From NCBI RefSeq assembly GCF_009831575.1, contig NZ_WUUT01000004.1:164138-228137 (forward strand): 64,000 bases of DNA, given 5' to 3'. Source of the stretch: Halovenus carboxidivorans (GTDB taxonomy: Archaea; Halobacteriota; Halobacteria; Halobacteriales; Haloarculaceae). Position 1 is the first letter of the stretch. Every line of letters starts with the position of its first letter. Shown one piece after another: positions 30,555-38,982 of the stretch. The notes under the pieces are model-generated. The model made no database searches, was not told where the DNA came from, and was given only the letters and a program-made list of their open reading frames with translations. The translations under genes and the position numbers were made by a program.

Positions 30555-31697
30555 ATGGATATTGCTGACATAGCCACTCCCGATTACGCCGAGATTGACG
30601 CGGACGAACGCCTCGGGAAGGTCCGCTCGATGTTCGAGGAAGACAGACCGAAAGGGATCGTGGTCACGGAAGACGGTGACTATACGGGGATTATCAACCA
30701 GAAACAGCTGATTCAGTCACACATTCAGGACGGGGCGAAGGTCCGGGGGCTGGTCAGATCCGCGCCCAAGGTCCGGCGGACCGACGACGTGCGTGAGGTG
30801 GCACGAGTGCTGGTCGAAAGCGGCGCGAAGATCGCGCCGGTGTTCGAGGGAGAGACGCTCTGGGGAATCGTCAGCGAGGAGGCGATCCTCGAAGCGGTGC
30901 TCGACAACCTCGATACGCTCGACGTCGCGGACATCTACACGGCCGAGGTCGTGACAGTCGACGACGACACCCAGATTGGTCGCTGCATCAACCTGCTCCG
31001 GGAGAACAGTATCTCCCGACTTCCCGTCCTCGACGAAGACGGCCGACTCACCGGGATGGTCACGACCCACGACATCGCCGACTTCGCGGTCCGAGATATG
31101 GAGCGCCAGCAGAAAGGCGACCGATCGGGCGATATCGACCGCGTCCTCGACATCCCGGTCTACGATATCATGTCCAGCCCCGTCGCGACGACGACGACCG
31201 GTGCCACGGTCAAATCCGCCGTCGAGCAGATGCTCGACAACGACTACGCCGGGCTGGTCGTCACGCCCGACGATGACGACGAGACGGTCGCGGGAATCGT
31301 GACGAAAACCGACGTGCTCCGGGCACTGACGTACACGGAGGAGGATCACATGGACGTTCAGATCACGAACATCAAACTGCTGGACACCCTCTCCCGCGAG
31401 GAGATCCGCGAGGAGATCCAGCAGACCGCGGACAAGTACCAGGACATGCAGGTCCAGCACGCTCACGTCCGCTTCCACAAACACAAGGAGAAACTCCGCG
31501 GTACCCCGCTGATCCAGTGTCAGGTCCGCCTGCGGACCAACAAGGGACAGGTCGCCGGCTCCGGCGAAGGCTACGGTGCCGACACGGCCTTCAACGTCGC
31601 TTTGGATAAACTCGAACGGCGCGTCCTCGAACTGAAAGGCGTCCGCGCCGACGAGGAGTACCGCGGACAGTTGCTGCGCAAACTCGGCGAGCTGTAG
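30555..31697 (+). CDS. CBS-domain protein with C-terminal ribosome hibernation factor (HPF/RaiA)-like domain
   Basis: A 380-residue protein. Residues 5-275 hold four CBS motifs in two Bateman pairs. The second pair is clearest, with Asp-Ile-Met-Ser-Ser-Pro-Val and Gly-Ile-Val-Thr-Lys-Thr-Asp. Residues about 280-375 match the beta-alpha layout of HPF: Val-Gln-Ile-Thr-Asn-Ile-Lys, His-Ala-His-Val-Arg-Phe-His-Lys-His, then Asp-Thr-Ala-Phe-Asn-Val-Ala-Leu-Asp-Lys-Leu-Glu-Arg-Arg-Val. It may link adenylate sensing by CBS to ribosome dimerisation or silencing. The ATG at 30555 is preferred, as a GGAG site 8 bp upstream is well placed. A GTG at 30543 is possible. Confidence 0.88.
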   Translation: MDIADIATPDYAEIDADERLGKVRSMFEEDRPKGIVVTEDGDYTGIINQKQLIQSHIQDGAKVRGLVRSAPKVRRTDDVREVARVLVESGAKIAPVFEGETLWGIVSEEAILEAVLDNLDTLDVADIYTAEVVTVDDDTQIGRCINLLRENSISRLPVLDEDGRLTGMVTTHDIADFAVRDMERQQKGDRSGDIDRVLDIPVYDIMSSPVATTTTGATVKSAVEQMLDNDYAGLVVTPDDDDETVAGIVTKTDVLRALTYTEEDHMDVQITNIKLLDTLSREEIREEIQQTADKYQDMQVQHAHVRFHKHKEKLRGTPLIQCQVRLRTNKGQVAGSGEGYGADTAFNVALDKLERRVLELKGVRADEEYRGQLLRKLGEL

Positions 31698-31704
31698 TCG
31701 GGAG

Positions 31705-32427
31705 CTACTCGGGGTCGACGACCGTATTTTTCAGCCGACCGATCCCCTCGTACCAGATTTCGATATCGTCTCCGGGTTCGAGCAGCCCCGGGTTCGCCGG
31801 GCTCCCGAACGAGATCACGTCGCCCGGCCGGAAGGTGTACCGCTCGGAGAGGAAGGCGACCGTCTCGTAAGGATCGAAGATCATCCACTCCGTCGTCGCG
31901 TCCTGGCGCTTCTCGCCGGAGATGTGCGTCTCGATTTTGCTGTCCCGGGGGTCGAGGTCGGTCTCGATGACCGGCCCCAGCGGCGCGGAGCCGTCGAATG
32001 CCTTCCGGGCGGTTCGTCGCTCCTGATCCAGGGCGTCGAGGTCGTTCAGAATCGTCCAGCCCCGGAGAACCTCCCGCACCTCGTCCTCGCCGTCGAGGTC
32101 CGTACACTCCTCGTCGATGACGGCGGCGAGTTCGCCGGCGTATGTCAGTTCCTCGGTCCACTCCGGGTATTCGATCGGCTGTTCGGGCGGATGCAGCGAG
32201 ACGGCCGGCTTGATGAACCAGTCCGGCGTGTCCGGGATGTCGTAGTCCATCTGGTCGATTTTCTCCGCGAAGTTTCGACCGACGCAGTAGAACGTCCCCG
32301 GTTCGCAGGGCGCTCGCAGCGTCGCGTCCTCGCCAATCTCGTACTGTTCACCTTCCACCGTCACCGTTCCGTCGTCGTATTCGCCGGTGAGGATGCCGTC
32401 GTCAGTCTCGATGCGCGCCAGTTTCAT
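31705..32427 (-). CDS. Fumarylacetoacetate hydrolase-family protein
   Basis: A 240-residue protein with the FAH/5-carboxymethyl-2-hydroxymuconate fold: Tyr-Cys-Val-Gly-Arg-Asn-Phe-Ala-Glu, Phe-Ile-Lys-Pro-Ala-Val-Ser, and Glu-Leu-Thr-Tyr-Ala-Gly-Glu-Leu-Ala-Ala-Val-Ile. A Gly-Pro-Val-Ile-Glu-Thr-Asp segment follows, together with Gly-Asp-Val-Ile-Ser-Phe-Gly-Ser-Pro-Ala-Asn. In this superfamily these residues bind a divalent cation and cleave or hydrate diketo/oxo acids in aromatic degradation or act as oxaloacetate decarboxylase. The substrate is not predictable. The ATG 32427 is chosen as the first Met before the family N-terminus Met-Lys-Leu-Ala-Arg. It converges with the CBS gene 7 bp away. 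Confidence 0.88.
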   Translation of the reverse strand: MKLARIETDDGILTGEYDDGTVTVEGEQYEIGEDATLRAPCEPGTFYCVGRNFAEKIDQMDYDIPDTPDWFIKPAVSLHPPEQPIEYPEWTEELTYAGELAAVIDEECTDLDGEDEVREVLRGWTILNDLDALDQERRTARKAFDGSAPLGPVIETDLDPRDSKIETHISGEKRQDATTEWMIFDPYETVAFLSERYTFRPGDVISFGSPANPGLLEPGDDIEIWYEGIGRLKNTVVDPE

Positions 32428-32665
32428 GCCCGGTCGTTTCTCGCGGCGGCTTACAACAGTTTCGAGGTGGGACGCCACAGAGAGTGGTCGTTCGACTGAG
32501 TCCACGACAGATCGAAGCGGGATCGGACCCGGACTCGCAACTATTTGATGGATTGTAGATCCTCACGGCTGTGAGCCGCGGATTGGGTGGTGCGACCGTT
32601 CGACTCAAGCGGTGTCTCGGGTCGTCGTCGGTCCTGTGACTCGTCTCTGAGCGGCGCTTCGAGGC

Positions 32666-32673
32666 ACTTATTT
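32666..32673 (+). promoter_or_regulatory. TATA box for the AAA ATPase gene
   Basis: ACTTATTT lies 26-33 nt before the ATG at 32699, fitting a leaderless transcript. The 270-bp gap (32428-32698) contains nothing else supported, apart from a small hairpin CGGCT/AGCCG near 32565. Confidence 0.55.
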
Positions 32674-32698
32674 GGCTTGCGGCGCTACCTTTGTGAGA

Positions 32699-34024
32699 AT
32701 GAAGGACCCGGAACTCGCTGTCGTCGAGTTCGTTCTGACGACGACCGTCTACAACGAGACAGATACTCTCGATGCCGACGATCTGCCCGCGGCCTACCGC
32801 GGCCCGTTCTGGAGTGACGGCCGGATCGAGCGCCCGCTCTCGCCGACGGTCGGCGGCGCACAGAGCGCGACCGGCGTCGATCAGCCGTGGGACGCTATCT
32901 CCGGACTGATGTTCACCGATTACGACGACTTCTCCGGCACGCTCTCGTTTACCGACCGGGAGATGGCCGAACAGTGGTATCTCGACCGGGCCGACGACGA
33001 CCGGATCGAGGCCAACCCCGTCCTCGCCAAGCACTTCTCCGACGGCCGCAACGTCTCCTACGAACGGGCCAGCGAGCGGAACCGCCCGGCCCGGGCGGAC
33101 CGGGAGTTCATCGACTCGCTGCTCGAGGAGTACTTCGACGACGAGGAAGAGGAGGAGATGCTGGATCTGGTCGACATCCGCGCTCCCGAAGAGATCGAAC
33201 AGACCCTGGACGAAATCGTGTTGACGAGCGAACAGGAAGGCGAGATCCAGAAAATCGTCAAGGCCATCGAACACCGCGAGTATCTGGCCAGCATCGGACT
33301 CCGTGAGATCGGAAAACTGCTGTTCGTCGGCCCGCCGGGAACCGGCAAGACCAGCGTCGCGCGGGCGCTCGCGAGCAAACTCGGGCTCCCCTTCGTCGAG
33401 GTCAAACTCTCGATGATCACCAGCCAGTATCTCGGCGAGACCGCGAAAAACGTCGAGAAGACCTTCGAGGTCGCCAAGCGCCTCTCGCCGTGTATCCTCT
33501 TCATCGACGAGTTCGACTTCGTCGCCAAGACCCGATCCAGCGACGAACACGCCGCGATCAAACGCGCCGTCAACACGCTGTTAAAGAGCATCGACGAGGT
33601 CAGTCTCATCCAGGACGAGGTGCTTCTGATCGGCGCGACGAACCACCCCGACCAGCTCGACGCGGCGGCGTGGCGGCGGTTCGACGAGATTGTCAACTTC
33701 CCGAAACCGGACCACAGCATGCGCGCCGGGATCCTCGAAATCGTCACCGAGCAGATGGAGATCGTCGACTTCTCGGCGGACGAACTGGCCGAACTCACGG
33801 AGGGGCTCACCGGCAGCGACCTCCGACTGGTGCTCCGGGAAGCGGTCCTCGAAGCGCTCACCGAGGAGCGGACGACGCTCACCCAACAGGATCTCATCGA
33901 CGCCGTCGAGGAGTTCGAGGAGCGAGACACGCTGAAAAATCTCGACATGATCGAGGGCGACCACGACACGCTCGTCGCCGGCGGCGGCGGGTTCGACGGC
34001 GACCACGACCACAGCCACGACTGA
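32699..34024 (+). CDS. AAA-family ATPase
   Basis: A 441-residue protein. An N-terminal domain of about 190 residues is followed by an AAA module: Walker A Gly-Pro-Pro-Gly-Thr-Gly-Lys-Thr at 211-218, Walker B Leu-Phe-Ile-Asp-Glu-Phe-Asp, sensor 1 Ile-Gly-Ala-Thr-Asn-His-Pro, and an arginine-finger region Arg-Arg-Phe-Asp-Glu. The C-terminal lid has Gly-Ser-Asp-Leu-Arg (sensor 2). It ends in a short His/Asp-rich tail. It resembles haloarchaeal Cdc48/Rpt-relative single-module AAA proteins, probably an unfoldase or adaptor. The substrate is unknown. The gene is monocistronic. Confidence 0.9.
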   Translation: MKDPELAVVEFVLTTTVYNETDTLDADDLPAAYRGPFWSDGRIERPLSPTVGGAQSATGVDQPWDAISGLMFTDYDDFSGTLSFTDREMAEQWYLDRADDDRIEANPVLAKHFSDGRNVSYERASERNRPARADREFIDSLLEEYFDDEEEEEMLDLVDIRAPEEIEQTLDEIVLTSEQEGEIQKIVKAIEHREYLASIGLREIGKLLFVGPPGTGKTSVARALASKLGLPFVEVKLSMITSQYLGETAKNVEKTFEVAKRLSPCILFIDEFDFVAKTRSSDEHAAIKRAVNTLLKSIDEVSLIQDEVLLIGATNHPDQLDAAAWRRFDEIVNFPKPDHSMRAGILEIVTEQMEIVDFSADELAELTEGLTGSDLRLVLREAVLEALTEERTTLTQQDLIDAVEEFEERDTLKNLDMIEGDHDTLVAGGGGFDGDHDHSHD

Positions 34025-34095
34025 TCCCTCCCCGCGCCGACCCGCCCGCCGTATCCACCGACTTTTTGTCCGTCGTTGCCGTATCACTGCTGACG

Positions 34096-34977
34096 ATGCA
34101 GGTCACGTTGCTCGGGACCGGCGACACGACTGGGACGCCGACGGTCGGCTGTGACTGCGATACCTGCCAGGCCGCACGCGACCCCGAGGAGGGGGTCCTC
34201 CAGCGTGCCCGCGAGCAGGGCGCGACCATCACCGCTGGCGGCGGTGTCGAGCGGACTCGCTTCTCCGTCCACGTCCACAACGAGCGCACCGACGAATCGC
34301 TGCTGATCGACTTCAGCCCGGACTTCCGCCAGCAGTTCCTCCGCGAGGACGTTCCGCTCCCCGACGAGGCGATCATCACACACATCCACTTCGATCACCT
34401 CGACGGCCTCGGCAACTGCTTTCGACTCGTCGACGATCTGACCGTCCACGCGGCCGACGAAACCGACCCGGAGACCGACAAGAGCGTCGCCGAGACCGTC
34501 GAGAGTGACTACTACTATCTCGACCAGATCGGCGTCACCCCGCAGACACCGTTCGAACCGTTCGAGACCTGCGGCTTCGAGGTGACGCTGGTCCCGGTCG
34601 ATCACCCGCCGCTGCTCTGTTACGGACTGGCGGTGGAGGACCCCGAGACCGGCGCGAAGCTCTCGCTGTCGGGCGATACGAGCTACGGACTCTCCGAGCA
34701 GTCCCGCGAGGTGCTCTCGGACCCGGATCTGCTGTTAGCCGACGGCATCGTCCCCGCACACCTCTGTGAGTACCACCCGATGGGCGGCACGCACCACGAC
34801 GACGAGGGCGTCCCCCGGACGTTCGGGACCAAACATATGACTCGCGAAGGGGCGTTGGCGCTCGCGGAGGATCTGAACGCCGAGCAGACGCGGATCGTCC
34901 ACATCGCACACTACTACCCGGCGGAGGAGGCCTTCGAGCAACCGCTCGCTCTCGACGGCGAACGGTACGACCTATAG
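34096..34977 (+). CDS. PhnP-like metallo-beta-lactamase-fold hydrolase
   Basis: A 293-residue metallohydrolase. It starts with Leu-Leu-Gly-Thr-Gly-Asp and a Cys-Asp-Cys-Asp-Thr-Cys cluster, as in PhnP (phosphoribosyl cyclic phosphate phosphodiesterase) and related coenzyme PQQ synthesis protein B-like enzymes. The metal-site motif Thr-His-Ile-His-Phe-Asp-His-Leu-Asp and a later Ser-Gly-Asp-Thr are clear, and a final His lies near His-Ile-Ala-His-Tyr. The enzyme cleaves phosphoesters or is an RNase Z-like relative. No other phosphonate genes are nearby, so the substrate is open. Its stop overlaps the histidine kinase stop by 6 bp. Confidence 0.85.
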   Translation: MQVTLLGTGDTTGTPTVGCDCDTCQAARDPEEGVLQRAREQGATITAGGGVERTRFSVHVHNERTDESLLIDFSPDFRQQFLREDVPLPDEAIITHIHFDHLDGLGNCFRLVDDLTVHAADETDPETDKSVAETVESDYYYLDQIGVTPQTPFEPFETCGFEVTLVPVDHPPLLCYGLAVEDPETGAKLSLSGDTSYGLSEQSREVLSDPDLLLADGIVPAHLCEYHPMGGTHHDDEGVPRTFGTKHMTREGALALAEDLNAEQTRIVHIAHYYPAEEAFEQPLALDGERYDL

Positions 34978-36723
34978 CGTCGCCCGGTCCGCTGACTCCG
35001 CGACCGGTAGTCTGATTGTGACGGTGGTGCCGTCCTCGCCGGTCTCGAACCGACAGTCCCCGTTCGAGTGTTCGGTCGCGATCTGAATCAGCCACAGTCC
35101 CGCCCCGCTCCCGTGATCCAGCGAGGTCTCCTCGCCGCGGTCCAACACGTCCAGTTCGTACTCCGGGATTCCAGGACCGTTATCGCTGATCCTGAGTTCC
35201 ACGACTCCGTCGATTCGCTCGCCGGTGATCTCCACGTGCGGGCTGGTGTCGTTGTGGACGATTGCGTTCTCGATCACCTCCCGCAGTGCCGCGTCGAACT
35301 CGGGGTTGATCGACACCGTCGCGTCGGGCACGTCGACGTCGACGGTCGCACCGGGGTGGCCGTCACGGGCGGTTTCGACCGCTCGGGCGACGAGTTCCCC
35401 GAGCGACACCGGTACCGGTTCCGTGCTGTCGATGACGTTTTTGATCGCTCGGGCGGTTTCGCTGGTGTTCAGGAGCACGTTCGTCCGGTCGACGATCCGC
35501 TCCGCCTCGGCGGCGGTCCCCTCGTCGCCCTTGTCGGAGATCGACGAGGCGAACCCGCGGATGACGGTGATCTCGTTGCGGAGGTTGTGTCGGAGGACAC
35601 GTGAGAGCACCTCCTTGAGGATATCGAGGTCCTGTGCGCGCTCGCGCTCGGCGGTCACCTCGCGGAACACGACGAGGTGGCCGGCGGCGTCGGGCCCGGC
35701 CGAGAGAGCGGTGCTCGTCACGGTGTAGTAGCTGACACCGCCCTCGGTGACCAGCGCGAACTCCGTCTCGGAGAGAGAGTCGCCGCGGTGAAGCGCCTCG
35801 ATCACCGGGTGTGACGGATCGAAGTGCCGGCGTCCGTCGAGCACGAGTCCGCCGACCGGAGCGGCCGCGCCCGCGGAGACGCTCTCGGAGGATGTCAGTT
35901 CCTCGTCGGTCGAGAAGACCGCCTCCGCACGCTGTCCGATCTCTCGGTCGTCGATACCGAAGGTGTCTCTGGCGGCCCTGTTCGCGTCGGCGACGTGCGT
36001 TCGAGCGTCGACGGCGACGACGGGATCGGAGACGTAATCGAACAGCGTCTCCCGGGCGATGGGACTGGTCTGCAAAAACTCGTACCGGAAGAGCGCGATT
36101 CCGAGTACCACACAGCCGCCGCTCATGCCCAGCAACGTGAACTCGACGAACGGGTCCGAGTAGAGCCGTTCGAGCAGACCGAACCCGGCCCCGAGCGCCA
36201 GTCCGAGCGAGAGCGCCCCCGCCTGTTTTCGGTAGACGCCCTGCGAGCCGAGATACTGGCGGACGAACAGCACGAGTCCCGACACCGCGACGACGACCCG
36301 ATAGAGGAAGTCGGCGTTTGCTAGCGTGCCGAACGCCTGGCTATCGACCGCGCCGGCGAAGATGCGCCCCACTGGGAGCGCAACCGCAGCGAACGCCAGG
36401 ACGGCGAGCAGCCACCGTCGGATCAACCAGGTGTGGTTCGTGTACTCGGCGGCGACGTACAGCGTTCCGAGTACCGCGACGTTCACGCTCGCGAGCAACG
36501 CGATGTGCAGCACGATTCCGACCGACGCCGAGAGTCCCAGCGGTCCGTCGAGAAACCGGCCGGCCTGGACGATACTCGCTGCGGCCGCCGCGAGACCGGT
36601 CACGACCAGCGCCGCCGCTCCGGGCGTCCCCCGGTTGCGCCAGGAGACCGCGGCGACGGCCGCCGGCACCGCCCCGATCAGGGTGTAGACGACCGCGGCG
36701 ACGAACGGGAGGTGGCTACTCAT
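34972..36723 (-). CDS. Membrane histidine kinase with a PAS domain
   Basis: A 583-residue sensor kinase. Seven hydrophobic segments (about residues 5-215) match the haloarchaeal 7TM sensor region, followed by a PAS-like domain (Phe-Asp-Tyr-Val-Ser-Asp-Pro-Val). The phosphoacceptor is His379 in Val-Leu-Arg-His-Asn-Leu-Arg-Asn-Glu. The ATP-binding domain has Glu-Asn-Ala-Ile-Val-His-Asn and Asp-Asn-Gly-Pro-Gly-Ile (N and G1 boxes) and Gly-Ser-Gly-Ala-Gly-Leu (G2). No response regulator is adjacent, so the partner is unknown. The signal is unknown too. Confidence 0.93.
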   Translation of the reverse strand: MSSHLPFVAAVVYTLIGAVPAAVAAVSWRNRGTPGAAALVVTGLAAAAASIVQAGRFLDGPLGLSASVGIVLHIALLASVNVAVLGTLYVAAEYTNHTWLIRRWLLAVLAFAAVALPVGRIFAGAVDSQAFGTLANADFLYRVVVAVSGLVLFVRQYLGSQGVYRKQAGALSLGLALGAGFGLLERLYSDPFVEFTLLGMSGGCVVLGIALFRYEFLQTSPIARETLFDYVSDPVVAVDARTHVADANRAARDTFGIDDREIGQRAEAVFSTDEELTSSESVSAGAAAPVGGLVLDGRRHFDPSHPVIEALHRGDSLSETEFALVTEGGVSYYTVTSTALSAGPDAAGHLVVFREVTAERERAQDLDILKEVLSRVLRHNLRNEITVIRGFASSISDKGDEGTAAEAERIVDRTNVLLNTSETARAIKNVIDSTEPVPVSLGELVARAVETARDGHPGATVDVDVPDATVSINPEFDAALREVIENAIVHNDTSPHVEITGERIDGVVELRISDNGPGIPEYELDVLDRGEETSLDHGSGAGLWLIQIATEHSNGDCRFETGEDGTTVTIRLPVAESADRATL

Positions 36724-36816
36724 TGCTCACGTCTGTCTTGCACCCATTCGCGGGCGGAACAGTAAATACCGTCGGATCGCCGGGGGCCGCTCGCTCCGAT
36801 TCGGCTCGCAGTCCGC

Positions 36817-37260
36817 TCACCTGAGGGCGGCTTCGACGTACTCGACCGCCGCGTCCGGGGCGTCGACGGCCTCGACGCCGTCGATATCGTGTGTGTCGAG
36901 ACCGGCGACCGGACGGCCGTAATCCAGCGCCAGACCGAGTTCGGAGAGCGTCCCGGTGCTCCCGTCGATAGCGATCACGGCGTCGCCGTTGAGCACGACC
37001 AGGGCGTTTCGGGCGTTTCCCATCCCGGTCGCAATCGGAGTCTCGACGTACCTGTTTGCGGCCGCCCGGTCGGCCCCCGGTAAGATGCCGATCGTGTGTC
37101 CGCCGGTCTCTCGGGCGCCGCGGCAGACCGCCTCCATGACGCCGCCCCGACCGCCGCAGACGACCTCGTGGCCGCGCTCTCCGAGCAACCGGCCCACCTC
37201 TCGGGCCCGTCTGTACGTCGCCTCGGACACTGACGCACCGCCGATGACACTGACGCGCAT
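36817..37260 (-). CDS. LOG-family-like (TIGR00725 type) nucleotide-binding protein
   Basis: A 147-residue protein with a Rossmann-like beginning Val-Ile-Gly-Gly-Ala-Ser-Val and the Gly-Gly-Arg-Gly-Gly-Val-Met-Glu-Ala motif of the lysine decarboxylase-like/LOG family. The late loop reads Gly-Ser-Thr-Gly-Thr-Leu-Ser-Glu rather than the classic Pro-Gly-Gly-x-Gly-Thr of cytokinin-activating enzymes, as in the TIGR00725 subfamily. It probably hydrolyses or binds a nucleotide. It lies between the kinase gene and the MscS gene. Confidence 0.85.
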   Translation of the reverse strand: MRVSVIGGASVSEATYRRAREVGRLLGERGHEVVCGGRGGVMEAVCRGARETGGHTIGILPGADRAAANRYVETPIATGMGNARNALVVLNGDAVIAIDGSTGTLSELGLALDYGRPVAGLDTHDIDGVEAVDAPDAAVEYVEAALR

Positions 37261-37319
37261 ACAGTTCCATCGTAGCCGAGGGCGGTAAACCATCCGAGTC
37301 GAGCCGACTGCCGCGGCTC

Positions 37320-38108
37320 TCACCCCCGGATCCGGATGATCCCGGAACGGAAGACCTGCTGGTTCGGGATGATGTACTCCTCGCCGTCGGCCTCGATCCG
37401 TGTCACGAACATATCGATCTCCTGAACGATTCCCCGCTTGTCGTCGATGCGGACCTCGTCTCCGATGGTGTACGGCTCGACGAGCAGGAGATAGACGCCC
37501 GCCGCGCCGGCGGTGAGAAACTGCTTGAACGCGATGCCGGACAGAAAGACGAGACCGAAGGCGTACGCGGCTAACAGGACGAGCAGGGCGGTCGTTGCGA
37601 CACCGAGTTGTGCGAGCGCGATCAGCGCCGCGATGTAGTAGATGCTGTACTTGGCGGTGGCACCGATCAGACTCACCTCGGGGAGTTTCACCGACCGGAG
37701 CCGCTCCTGGATGATGATCTCCGATTTGTCACCCGCGATCAACCCGACGATGACCGCGAGCACCGCGATGAACAGCCCGGGGAGATTCCGAGTGACCTGC
37801 GCCCAAAACAGCTCGAAGTTCAGCAGCCGCGCGACGTTGAACGCGGTAATCGCCGTCAGGACGTAGACGAATATCGCCAGCAGTGTGGCGATGATTCCGC
37901 TCGTCGAGGTGCCGAACCGGGCCACCGTCCGCTCGAAGGTCGTCCCCTCGACAGCCTCGTTGATCCCCGTCCGACGAAACAGCGTGTGTGTCCACCGCCA
38001 GGTCAGATAGGAGAGCAAGACGCCGGTGAGAAGCAGTACCACCGCCGCGGTGAGAGCGGCTTCCTCCGAGAAGAGACTACGGATCAGTGTTGGCCAGTCG
38101 ATCTGCAT
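37320..38108 (-). CDS. MscS-type mechanosensitive channel
   Basis: A 262-residue membrane protein with about five hydrophobic helices and the soluble MscS core near residues 190-260: a pore-region Gly-Val-Tyr-Leu-Leu, then Val-Glu-Pro-Tyr-Thr-Ile-Gly-Asp-Glu-Val-Arg-Ile-Asp, and a final Glu-Tyr-Ile-Ile-Pro-Asn-Gln-Gln-Val. It should open on osmotic down-shock. It starts 1 bp after the diadenylate cyclase stop (38110), indicating co-translation. The C-terminal domain is shorter than in E. coli MscS, so the cytosolic cage is reduced or absent. Confidence 0.9.
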   Translation of the reverse strand: MQIDWPTLIRSLFSEEAALTAAVVLLLTGVLLSYLTWRWTHTLFRRTGINEAVEGTTFERTVARFGTSTSGIIATLLAIFVYVLTAITAFNVARLLNFELFWAQVTRNLPGLFIAVLAVIVGLIAGDKSEIIIQERLRSVKLPEVSLIGATAKYSIYYIAALIALAQLGVATTALLVLLAAYAFGLVFLSGIAFKQFLTAGAAGVYLLLVEPYTIGDEVRIDDKRGIVQEIDMFVTRIEADGEEYIIPNQQVFRSGIIRIRG

Positions 38109-38109
38109 C

Positions 38110-38919
38110 TCAGTACTCCTCCGGATCGAGTTCGAAGACCAGTTCGCCGGCCTTGAACGCCCGGACCATCCCGTCGCTCTCCGAGAGGACGATCGCGGTC
38201 GCGTTCGTGTCCTTGGTGATCGCGCCGGCGGCCATGTGTCGCGCTCCCAGCCCTTTCGGGATGTCGACGCCCTCCGCACCGGGTTCGAGATAACGGTACG
38301 CGGAGACGATCTTTCCGCCGTCGGAGATCACGAACGCGCCGTCCAGCCGGGAAAACTCCTTGAGCATGACGTTGACGATCGGATCGCCGACGTGGACGTG
38401 AGACTTCTCGAAGGGGTTGTACGACAGCGGCCGGGACTTGTTCATCACTTTCCCGGCGTCACCGACCACGAACAGCGCGCCGACCGGTTTGCCCTTCTGA
38501 CCCTTCTTCCCGAGTTCGATGGCAACCTCGAACACGTCTCGGACGACGTCGGCGTCGGCCCGGGAGTTGACGAACAGATCGTACAGCCCGGTCTGGGTGA
38601 ACTGATCGGCCTCGACCCGGATGATCGAGTCGATAGCCGAACTGAACGAACTCGTGAGACAGACGACCTCGTCGGTCTCCTCGATGAGTTCCTGATCCAG
38701 TGCGCCCTCGATCCCGAATCTGATTCGGCCGTCGATCTCCTCGAACTGCAGCGGGAGCGAGACGAACTGCTCGGCGTCGACCGCGTTGCTCGTCCCGACG
38801 ACGACCGTGTTGATCTCGTCGGCATCGAAGCGTTTGAACGTCTCCGAATCTTCCGTAAAAAGCAGTACGGCGTCGATTTCCTCGACGACATCATTCAGCA
38901 GGTCGCCCAGCCCGGTCAT
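38110..38919 (-). CDS. dacZ: Diadenylate cyclase DacZ (c-di-AMP synthase)
   Basis: A 269-residue protein with the DAC/DisA_N domain. The catalytic Asp-Gly-Ala (in Arg-Leu-Asp-Gly-Ala-Phe-Val) near residue 195 and the Arg-His-Met-Ala-Ala (RHxxA) motif near residue 224 bind and condense two ATP molecules into c-di-AMP, while the rest is the archaeal DacZ helical N-domain. c-di-AMP in haloarchaea is essential and limits salt stress (established for Haloferax DacZ). The MscS-like channel gene follows after 1 bp, which suggests a direct link to osmoregulation. No c-di-AMP phosphodiesterase is in the window. Confidence 0.95.
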   Translation of the reverse strand: MTGLGDLLNDVVEEIDAVLLFTEDSETFKRFDADEINTVVVGTSNAVDAEQFVSLPLQFEEIDGRIRFGIEGALDQELIEETDEVVCLTSSFSSAIDSIIRVEADQFTQTGLYDLFVNSRADADVVRDVFEVAIELGKKGQKGKPVGALFVVGDAGKVMNKSRPLSYNPFEKSHVHVGDPIVNVMLKEFSRLDGAFVISDGGKIVSAYRYLEPGAEGVDIPKGLGARHMAAGAITKDTNATAIVLSESDGMVRAFKAGELVFELDPEEY

Positions 38920-38982
38920 TGGTGTATCGACTCACCATGTGGGAAAAAACCTTGCGGCAGATCGGTCACGGACGCCTCCGGT

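Noticed and set aside
32555-32585. Small hairpin CGGCT/AGCCG in the FAH-AAA gap as a terminator
   Set aside because: Only 5 bp with a three-base loop and no T-run, so the evidence is too weak.
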